Source: Pseudomonas sp. DTU12.3 (GTDB taxonomy: Bacteria; Pseudomonadota; Gammaproteobacteria; Pseudomonadales; Pseudomonadaceae). Taken from it: 64,000 bases of DNA. The translations under genes and the position numbers were made by a program. The notes below the pieces were generated by a model. The model made no database searches, was not told the origin of the DNA, and worked only from the letters and a program-made list of their open reading frames with translations. Shown here piece by piece: positions 56,457-62,811 of this stretch; the first letter of the stretch is position 1, and every line of letters starts with the position of its first letter. The stretch covers positions 2,111,501 to 2,175,500 of the forward strand of contig NZ_CP027218.1 of assembly GCF_004124275.1 (NCBI RefSeq), given 5' to 3'.

Positions 56457-56486
56457 CTGTCTGCGATTCAACAAAATCACCAATAC

Positions 56487-56604
56487 CCTGTAGGAGCTGC
56501 GGCACGCTGCGATCTTTTGACCTTGCTTTCAGAAGATCAGAAGATCAGAAGATCAGAAGATCAGAAGATCGCAGCCTCGTTGCACTCGACAGCTCCTACA
56601 GGGG
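56487..56604. repeat. REP pair with AGAAGATC tandem repeat
   Basis: CTGTAGGAGCTGCGGCACGC at left and an inverted, partly decayed unit ending CGACAGCTCCTACAG at right. Between them AGAAGATC is repeated five times (56531-56570), which lengthens the loop to about 70 bases. Confidence 0.85.
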
Positions 56605-56614
56605 GGCAACGCAG

Positions 56615-57784
56615 TTACTGGCTGGCATTCTGGCGATGGCGGTAGTCGCTCACTGCCTCATACACCGCTTTGCGCAAGCGGTTGATCCCGCCAATCGGCC
56701 GATGCGCCTCGATTCCGAACCACGGATTGAACGACAGGTTGTCGCACGCAAGATTCAAGGCGGGCGTATCGAAGTCCTGTGGTGGCAGGGTGATCCGCGC
56801 CACGGTTTCAAAGGGTGAGTCCTGCTCGCGCCATTCAATACTGGTGTCTTCGATCGGCATGTAGGTGTTCGCATCCTGGCGCTGGATCTGCAGGACGAAA
56901 CACGCCGGCACCCGAGCCGTCGACAATTGCTGATTCAGCGCACTGCGCAGGAAGTTCGGCAGCTCATGATTCTGCTTGGGCAGGGTGTAAAGCGGACAAT
57001 TGTCGGGATCCGGCATCACTCGAAACTTCGCATTGGCCTCGCCAAATTTGTAGGGCGATACCGAAAAGTAGGTAGTCCCGGTCGGGCTGTCCGGCGGCGG
57101 TGACAGGGTTGCCAGCGCAATGAACAAATGGCGAATCTGCCAGGTACGTGGATCCCAGCCCGGAAAAAACGCCATGACCTTTTTACCGTCAGCTTGAGCC
57201 GCGACATTCTGGCGGTATTCGGCGACATCGCTGACGAAGAAGTTCGGATGGCTGAACATCACGAAATCCTGTTCGCGGCGCTCCGGACGGTCCCCCAGCA
57301 GCTGTTTGCCCGGCACATCGAGCAATTTGATCGCCATGCCCCGCGCATCACGAATGCTGTCGAATTGCGGGTAAGCATTGCCATTCGAGAGACGAATCAT
57401 CGCCTGCCAGGTTTTCCCCGGCTCGCTGAATACGCCTTGGCGCAGTGATTGCGCCAGTTCCGGCAGCACGCGCACTTCAGCCTTCACACAGCCATGTGCC
57501 TTGGCATGCGCATCGCGCAGATACCGCGTGGGTTCGCGGTGTTGATCGACGATGCGCACAGCCGTCTGGATCACGTCCTGAGTCATCGCCGCTTCACCGG
57601 GTGGAATCTGCTCCAGCGTCGACACCGGCCCACGATGCTGCCAGGCAAACCACGCGGTGGCGATGGCCCAGCCGAGCAGGCCGATCACGAGCAGGAGCAG
57701 CAGGACTTTGCCGAGCAATCGCCCCAGCCACAACCAGAGCCGGGCAAGCATCGGCAGTTCTTTCTTGAAGGTGGGCAGGATCAT
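56615..57784 (-). CDS. Membrane-anchored catalase-like haem protein
   Basis: 389 residues. N-terminal membrane helix about 21-46, then a catalase-fold domain: RYLRDAHAKAHGCVKAEVRV near 87-106 with the distal-side His, RLSNGNAYPQFDSIRDARGMAIKLL near 131-155 (split motifs RLSNGNAY and DARGMAIKL), FSHPNFF near 174. SrpA/catalase-related type, shorter than true catalases. It starts inside the stop of the di-haem gene (ATGA), so the two are made together and likely face the periplasm. Activity unknown. Confidence 0.83.
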   Translation of the reverse strand: MILPTFKKELPMLARLWLWLGRLLGKVLLLLLVIGLLGWAIATAWFAWQHRGPVSTLEQIPPGEAAMTQDVIQTAVRIVDQHREPTRYLRDAHAKAHGCVKAEVRVLPELAQSLRQGVFSEPGKTWQAMIRLSNGNAYPQFDSIRDARGMAIKLLDVPGKQLLGDRPERREQDFVMFSHPNFFVSDVAEYRQNVAAQADGKKVMAFFPGWDPRTWQIRHLFIALATLSPPPDSPTGTTYFSVSPYKFGEANAKFRVMPDPDNCPLYTLPKQNHELPNFLRSALNQQLSTARVPACFVLQIQRQDANTYMPIEDTSIEWREQDSPFETVARITLPPQDFDTPALNLACDNLSFNPWFGIEAHRPIGGINRLRKAVYEAVSDYRHRQNASQ

Positions 57785-59598
57785 GGCAATTGCGCCTCCA
57801 GTGGGCCGCCCAGGACTTTCAGGTATTCCAGCAACGCCCAGCGTTCCTCGGGTTGCAACAGTCGCCCGATGACGCCATTGCCCTGTGCGCCAGCGCGAAA
57901 CTCATGACCGCTGTTGTGGTTGCCGCTGATGCGCGTGTCGAACAGAAAGCCATTGGCGAAGGCTTCGGTGCGATAACCCAGATGCCGTGGATCGTATTCG
58001 AAGGTGCCTTTATAGAACGTGCTCGCGCGCTCATCCTGCGGCGACAGCAACTGATAAATGCTTGGCACCGAACCGTTGTGCAGAAACGGCGCGGTGGCCC
58101 AGACGCCAGCCAGTGGCCGTGCCTTGTAGGCGACTTTTTCGCGCACGCCGATCGGCAGGCCAAAGCCATCGAGGTCGGGCTTTTCTTCCGGCGTGACTTT
58201 GGCTTCGCGATAGGCGCGGTTTTCGACGAATGCGGTGACGTAAGCCAGTCCCTTGGCGACCGACAACTGGCTCAGATCCAGCGGTTCCTTGGGTGTCGGG
58301 TGCAGTTTGACGTCCATCTTTTCCAGTTCTTGCAGATCCCATTGCAGCGGCGTCAGGTCGAAACGATGGCTGGCAATGTTGTTGGCAGCATTGGGATCGG
58401 TGCCGATCACATCGACTGGCAACATATGCAAATGCTGCACCCAGCGCTCGCCTTCGCGGGTCTGGCGCGGGACGTGGCAGCCAGCGCAGTTCTCGCTGAA
58501 CAGCGCACGGCCCTTGGCAGCCAGTGGCTTGTCGACGGCACCAAACAGGTCTTCCGGCCAGGCCGGCGGCTGAAGTTTTTGCAGGGTTTGCTCGATCTTG
58601 TGCAAATCGCGCACACGAACGCTGGAGGCGTAGCGCTCGTCGCCTTGCAGGGGCTGACCATTGGTGTCGAAGAAATTCAGGGTAGCGCCGACGCCGAGCG
58701 CCTCACCGATATTGCGCGCCATCGGCTGCTGCGCCGAACCGTTCCATTGCACCCAGTCAAACGTCCACATGTCCCACAATTGCGGGTAATCCACTGGCGC
58801 ATCGGCCACCCGATAGTTGGCCGGAGAAATGGCATCGCCGAAAGTGGCATTGGCGATTCGCCCGAATGCATCGGCGCGCCCCGGGCCTTCTTCGGTCGGG
58901 TAGAGGCCGCGATGGGTGTCGTTCCAGGCGACTTTGAGGAAGGTGTCCAGCGAGCCTTTGAAGTCCTTGCGCAGTTGCGCCTGGCGCGCGTCGTACTCAT
59001 CACCCAGTACGTTGCGGGCGAAACGTTCGAATTTCCACGGATTGAAGTATGTCGAGGTCAGGCTGGCGACCAATGCTTGTCCGAAACTGCCACCGCGTAA
59101 TGTAGGAACACTGGACGGCAACACATGCTGCGCCGTGCCGCCATCAATGCGCACAGCCTGGCCTTTGAAATGCAATTCGCCGGTGTGGCAAGCGGCGCAA
59201 GTTATGTCCAGATATTGCTCGGAACTGCCGGGGTTCTGATGCCGGGCAAAACCTGGCGGCAGATTGGCCGGGTTATTCGGCGTGGCCCGCTGCTGCGGAT
59301 CGATCAAAAAACCAAACCGGGCGAGGTACTCGGGGGCGGCGAAACGCTGCTCCGAAAAGGGTAACTCCAATGCCTGGAACCATTCGTAACGCAGGCCTTT
59401 GACTTGGGTGCCTTGGGGCGTGAAGTAATAGGTTTGCCGCTGTTCTTCGCTCCACTGATTCAGGTAATGCACCTGTTGCACGGGGGTGTAGAAGGGCAAT
59501 TTCGGGTTGGCGACGTAATAGACAACCACCGCCAGGATGAGTCCCAGCAGCACCACGATCAGGGTCAGCACACGGAATAAGAGGCGCAAGATAAACAT
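57781..59598 (-). CDS. Membrane-anchored di-haem cytochrome c, RoxA-like
   Basis: 605 residues. One N-terminal helix (about 5-29) anchors it with the bulk outside. Two c-type haem sites: CAACH (Cys134, Cys137, His138) and CAGCH (Cys370, Cys373, His374). Spacing and length resemble RoxA-type dioxygenases and di-haem peroxidases of Pseudomonas; WDMWTFDWVQW near 274 is Trp-rich. Substrate unknown; partnership with the catalase-like protein encoded next is likely from the ATGA overlap. Confidence 0.85.
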   Translation of the reverse strand: MFILRLLFRVLTLIVVLLGLILAVVVYYVANPKLPFYTPVQQVHYLNQWSEEQRQTYYFTPQGTQVKGLRYEWFQALELPFSEQRFAAPEYLARFGFLIDPQQRATPNNPANLPPGFARHQNPGSSEQYLDITCAACHTGELHFKGQAVRIDGGTAQHVLPSSVPTLRGGSFGQALVASLTSTYFNPWKFERFARNVLGDEYDARQAQLRKDFKGSLDTFLKVAWNDTHRGLYPTEEGPGRADAFGRIANATFGDAISPANYRVADAPVDYPQLWDMWTFDWVQWNGSAQQPMARNIGEALGVGATLNFFDTNGQPLQGDERYASSVRVRDLHKIEQTLQKLQPPAWPEDLFGAVDKPLAAKGRALFSENCAGCHVPRQTREGERWVQHLHMLPVDVIGTDPNAANNIASHRFDLTPLQWDLQELEKMDVKLHPTPKEPLDLSQLSVAKGLAYVTAFVENRAYREAKVTPEEKPDLDGFGLPIGVREKVAYKARPLAGVWATAPFLHNGSVPSIYQLLSPQDERASTFYKGTFEYDPRHLGYRTEAFANGFLFDTRISGNHNSGHEFRAGAQGNGVIGRLLQPEERWALLEYLKVLGGPLEAQLP

Positions 59599-59859
59599 CC
59601 TTGTCGATTTGTTGCGCTGTTATGCCTGAGCCAGACCCGATGCGGCAAGTGGCCATTACGCCAGATGCTGTGGGAACCGGAGTCTGTTGTTCTCCGGTGC
59701 AGATGACAGAAGCTTCATCATGGCTTTAGCCAAATGCGTTTTAATCCCTGAACTTATCGGAAGATTCCTGCTCTCATGCCGGTAGCCATTGGTCGTGGCG
59801 GCCTGATAAGCTCGCGGCTTTACTCGATTGCCCTTTCGGCGCATGAACAAGGAAATAGC

Positions 59860-60579
59860 ATGAAACAGCATCGGTTGGCGGCGGCGGTTGCCCTGGTTAG
59901 CCTGGTCCTCGCGGGTTGTGATTCGCAGACCAGCGTAGAGCTGAAAACCCCGGCGCAAAAAGCTTCCTACGGTATCGGCCTGAACATGGGCAAGAGCCTT
60001 GCTCAGGAAGGCATGGATGATCTGGACTCCAAAGCGGTAGCCCAGGGCATCGAAGATGCCGTCGGCAAGAAAGAACAGAAGCTGAAAGACGAAGACCTGG
60101 TCGAAGCCTTCGCTGCGCTGCAAAAGCGTGCTGAAGAGCGCATGGCCAAGATGAGCGAAGAGTCGGCCTCTGCCGGCAAGAAATTCCTCGAAGAAAACGG
60201 CAAAAAAGCCGGTGTGACTACCACGGCTTCCGGCCTGCAGTACGAAGTGGTCAAGAAAGCCGACGGCCCACAGCCTAAGCCTACCGACGTAGTGACTGTT
60301 CACTACACCGGCAAGCTGACCAATGGCACCGTATTCGACAGCTCCGTCGAGCGCGGCAGCCCGATCGATCTGCCGGTGAGCGGCGTGATTCCGGGTTGGG
60401 TTGAAGGTCTGCAACTGATGCACGTTGGCGAGAAGTACAAACTGTACATCCCTAGCGATCTGGCTTACGGCGCACAGTCGCCAAGCCCGGCAATCCCGGC
60501 CAACTCGGTTCTGGTCTTTGACCTGGAACTGCTGGCCATCAAGGATCCAGCCAAAGAAGACGCCGCTGCCGCCAAGTAA
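59860..60579 (+). CDS. FKBP-type peptidyl-prolyl isomerase lipoprotein
   Basis: 239 residues. Lipobox VLAGC (Cys20), an N-terminal dimerisation region typical of FkpA/Mip (TPAQKASYGIGLNMGKSLAQ near 31-50), a long charged helix, and an FKBP domain (about 120-228) with VTVHYTGKLTNGTVFDSS and VIPGWVEGLQLM. Acts in the periplasm or outer membrane on folding proteins. ATG 59860 after AAGGAAATAGC. A terminator follows. Confidence 0.93.
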   Translation: MKQHRLAAAVALVSLVLAGCDSQTSVELKTPAQKASYGIGLNMGKSLAQEGMDDLDSKAVAQGIEDAVGKKEQKLKDEDLVEAFAALQKRAEERMAKMSEESASAGKKFLEENGKKAGVTTTASGLQYEVVKKADGPQPKPTDVVTVHYTGKLTNGTVFDSSVERGSPIDLPVSGVIPGWVEGLQLMHVGEKYKLYIPSDLAYGAQSPSPAIPANSVLVFDLELLAIKDPAKEDAAAAK

Positions 60580-60595
60580 TCGGCCTCGGTTTCAA

Positions 60596-60630
60596 CAACA
60601 ACGCCTCGCTTATGCGGGGCGTTGTTGCAT
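60596..60630 (+). terminator. Terminator after the FKBP gene
   Basis: CAACAACGCC pairs with GGCGTTGTTG, with an inner CGC/GCG, then CATCTG. Strong stem, few T residues. Confidence 0.6.
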
Positions 60631-60828
60631 CTGCACCTTGGCAAGGGTAAACAGAGCGAACCGATGCCGGTCAGGGGAGTCATAGCTTTGAGGCTGCAGC
60701 GCTAGACGCCCTGAGCCGCCAAGTCAATGAAATATTGGGGTTTTTTATGTGAGTAAAAAACGCCCGATCTGAGCGCAGCCCTTATAAAACGGGGCTCTCA
60801 GCGCTGAAATGCAGCTCTGTTCACAAGG

Positions 60829-60851
60829 TTATCCACAATTTGTGTGGATAA
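60829..60851. promoter_or_regulatory. Inverted pair of perfect DnaA boxes
   Basis: TTATCCACA (60829-60837) and TGTGGATAA (60843-60851) are exact consensus DnaA boxes in opposite orientation, five bases apart, immediately before the DUF1232 gene. Confidence 0.7.
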
Positions 60852-60871
60852 CATTTCAACGGGAGGAATAG

Positions 60872-61327
60872 ATGAAAGCTCCGTGGAATTTCGCTCGATT
60901 CCTGCCCCTGGCTGGCCGACTGCTCGCCCGTGGACGTTTACCGACGCTGCTGTTCGCCGTGGCCAGCAAGGGTGCCGCGCAAGGCAATCGCCTCGGCAAA
61001 CTCAAGGATGACCTGCGTTTGCTCCAGGCCCTGTGCCTGGCTTACTGGCGTGGTGATTACCGCGCGATCAGTGGCAAAGCCATTGTCTCGGTAGTGGCGG
61101 GCTTGATGTACTTCCTCAGCCCGGTCGATGCCATTCCGGATTTCATCCCGGTATTCGGCATGCTCGACGACATCGCTGTCCTCGCATGGGTAATGAAAAC
61201 CCTCGACGATGAGCTCAACGCTTTCCGTGTTTGGCGAAATCGCCAGCAACCGGAAAAACTCGCCGTGGTTGAACGCCTGCCCGATTCCCCTGAGCAACTT
61301 CAACTTCAAGGCCCGAAAAAGCCCTGA
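60872..61327 (+). CDS. DUF1232 (YkvA-type) membrane protein
   Basis: 151 residues. The diagnostic DUF1232 segment VVAGLMYFLSPVDAIPDFIP lies near 71-90, followed by GMLDDIAVLAWVMKTL. The segment is hydrophobic and probably membrane-embedded. Function unknown. ATG follows GGGAGGAATAG, and the ribosome site lies only a few bases after the paired DnaA boxes. Confidence 0.88.
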   Translation: MKAPWNFARFLPLAGRLLARGRLPTLLFAVASKGAAQGNRLGKLKDDLRLLQALCLAYWRGDYRAISGKAIVSVVAGLMYFLSPVDAIPDFIPVFGMLDDIAVLAWVMKTLDDELNAFRVWRNRQQPEKLAVVERLPDSPEQLQLQGPKKP

Positions 61328-61439
61328 TTCATTCAGCACTGCAACAGATAGATACCCCCCGCGACCTTAGCCGCTGTTAGGATTACACTTCTAGGGAAAA
61401 GTGCCGACTCGCTAAGTGTTGTTGTCCTACGGGGTAGTC

Positions 61440-61781
61440 ATGGATATTCAGATAATTGCACGCGATGGCGAACCCGAATACGCGGTTCTGCCTTGGGCTC
61501 AATATCAGGCTCTACTGAAAGCAGCAGGTATCAACGAAACACCGTCGCGACAGGCTCCAGCGCCCCTCGCGGCAACGCCAGACCCGATTCTTCCAGGTCT
61601 GGATCAACTACGCAGTTTGCGCGAAGGGAAGGGCATCGCCATCGAGGCGCTGGCCCGCACGGTAGGCATCAGCCCGTCTTATCTGGCCTTGATCGAAAGT
61701 GGCGAGCGTCAGCCCGACGCCGCGATTCGCCGCAGTCTGGCCTGGGAATTGACGGTGCCAGGTTGGAGGGACGAATCGTGA
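61440..61781 (+). CDS. XRE-family HTH protein with antitoxin-like N-terminus
   Basis: 113 residues. Residues 1-30 (ARDGEPEYAVLPWAQYQALL) resemble the start of Phd/YefM or HicB-like antitoxins; residues about 55-105 form an XRE helix-turn-helix (LRSLREGKGIAIEALARTVG, then ISPSYLALIESGERQP). Cytosolic DNA-binding protein. Its stop TGA overlaps the GTG start of the next gene, and a third coupled gene follows, so it may regulate its own operon. Another reading: ordinary repressor. Confidence 0.82.
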   Translation: MDIQIIARDGEPEYAVLPWAQYQALLKAAGINETPSRQAPAPLAATPDPILPGLDQLRSLREGKGIAIEALARTVGISPSYLALIESGERQPDAAIRRSLAWELTVPGWRDES

Positions 61782-62149
61782 GCGTACGCATCAGTCGTCA
61801 ACATTGGGACGGATTGCTCGGAGAACTCGATCAGGCGCGCCGTCAGCGCCATCTGCTGACGTATCGGGCGCTGCTCGAACGCCTGCAATTGCCGACGCCG
61901 GCGATGCAGACGTTGACCGCAGCGCTGGAACATCTGGCCGCGCTGGACGCCAAGGCCGAACAACCGTTGCGCAGCTCGCTGGTCATCAGCCAGGGCGCCA
62001 GTCGCCTGCCACGCACCGGTTTTTTTGAATGCGTCGAACGTCTCGGGCGGTTTTCCGGGCCGTCCGATGGCGTTGCTGCCGCTTCCTGGCATGCGTCGGA
62101 AGTGGTCCGTGTCTTTGAGTACGAGTACCCGGAATCGGCGGAGGCCTGA
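61778..62149 (+). CDS. Unknown protein coupled to the XRE regulator
   Basis: 123 residues, helical N-half (WDGLLGELDQARRQRHLLTY), then LVISQGASRLPRTGFFECVERLG-like strand pattern (SLVISQGASRLPRTGFF). No membrane segment or signal peptide. No family was recognised. GTG start with GGAGGG seven bases upstream; it overlaps the XRE gene by four bases (GTGA) and is followed at once by the Sel1 gene, which starts with GTG after GGAGG. Confidence 0.72.
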   Translation: MSVRISRQHWDGLLGELDQARRQRHLLTYRALLERLQLPTPAMQTLTAALEHLAALDAKAEQPLRSSLVISQGASRLPRTGFFECVERLGRFSGPSDGVAAASWHASEVVRVFEYEYPESAEA

Positions 62150-62554
62150 GTGTTCTTACGACTCAAGGCGCGGGCCAGTTACTGGCTGGCCCGCAGGCTG
62201 TTTCACTGGTCATGGTTTGTCCGCCAGCCGCGTGGCTGGCGCTGGCTCGAAGGGCAGTTTGCGCGCATGGCCAACCTTGGCGATGTCGGCGCGCAAAGCT
62301 TCTACGGTCACATCCTGACCTTTCGCGGTGTGGGCCTGGGGGCACGCGAGGAAGGCGTGCGATTGCTGCGCCTGGCCGCTTTGGCGGGTGATGGCAAAGC
62401 GGCCTATCAGGTTGGCGTGATCAGTCTCGCAGGTACGCCGAGCAAGGCGCCTGACCCTGATGAAGCTGCGCGCTGGTGGGGGATGGCCGCCAAGGCCGGG
62501 CACCCATTGGCTGAGCTCAAGCTGAAAGAACTGAACTCGCGTAGCGTTGAGTAA
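62150..62554 (+). CDS. Sel1-repeat protein
   Basis: 134 residues. Two to three Sel1-like helical repeats: ANLGDVGAQSFYGHILTFRG (near 42-61), LLRLAALAGDGKAAYQVGVI (72-91) and AARWWGMAAKAGHPLAELKL (107-126). N-terminus basic and aromatic-rich (WLARRLFHWSWF), without a clear signal peptide. GTG start with GGAGG six bases before, right after the previous stop. Sel1 proteins mediate protein-protein contact. A terminator ends the operon. Confidence 0.85.
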   Translation: MFLRLKARASYWLARRLFHWSWFVRQPRGWRWLEGQFARMANLGDVGAQSFYGHILTFRGVGLGAREEGVRLLRLAALAGDGKAAYQVGVISLAGTPSKAPDPDEAARWWGMAAKAGHPLAELKLKELNSRSVE

Positions 62555-62593
62555 CAAACGTTCTGCACACTGAATATCTACTGTCCGTTTCAT

Positions 62594-62633
62594 AAACGTG
62601 GCGTGAGGGAAACCTCACGCCACGTTTGCGTTT
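62594..62633 (+). terminator. Terminator after the Sel1 operon
   Basis: AACGTGGCGTGAGG, loop GAAA, CCTCACGCCACGTT, then TGCGTTTTC. Very stable stem. Confidence 0.85.
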
Positions 62634-62763
62634 TCGCCTGCCTGTTTTTTATGTGAGTAGCTTTTACGGATTAGTCCTACAGCCATCGCCTACTTGCCTG
62701 ACTTCTTTCCTGAGTGATCCCCCGCACAGTTCCCGCGCCTAATTTTTGCGCGAGGGAATGCTC

Positions 62764-62811
62764 ATGTTTGACCCGCTTACTCAGTCCACTCCGCACACCC
62801 GCGTGCGCTGA
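62764..62811 (+). CDS. Short 15-codon frame at the RHS start (probable displaced N-terminus)
   Basis: ATG after GAGGGAATGCTC (a good ribosome site) opens MFDPLTQSTPHTRVR and stops at TGA 62809-62811. The A of the stop is the A of the ATG of the long frame. The peptide looks like the natural N-terminus of the following protein split off by a frameshift; translational coupling is the other reading. Confidence 0.5.
   Translation: MFDPLTQSTPHTRVR

Noticed and set aside
55800..56483. Short frames across the tRNA genes
   Set aside because: They translate tRNA sequence; both tRNA units fold fully and carry CCA.
56531..56570. Short CRISPR-like array
   Set aside because: Repeats of eight bases without spacers; simple tandem repeat.
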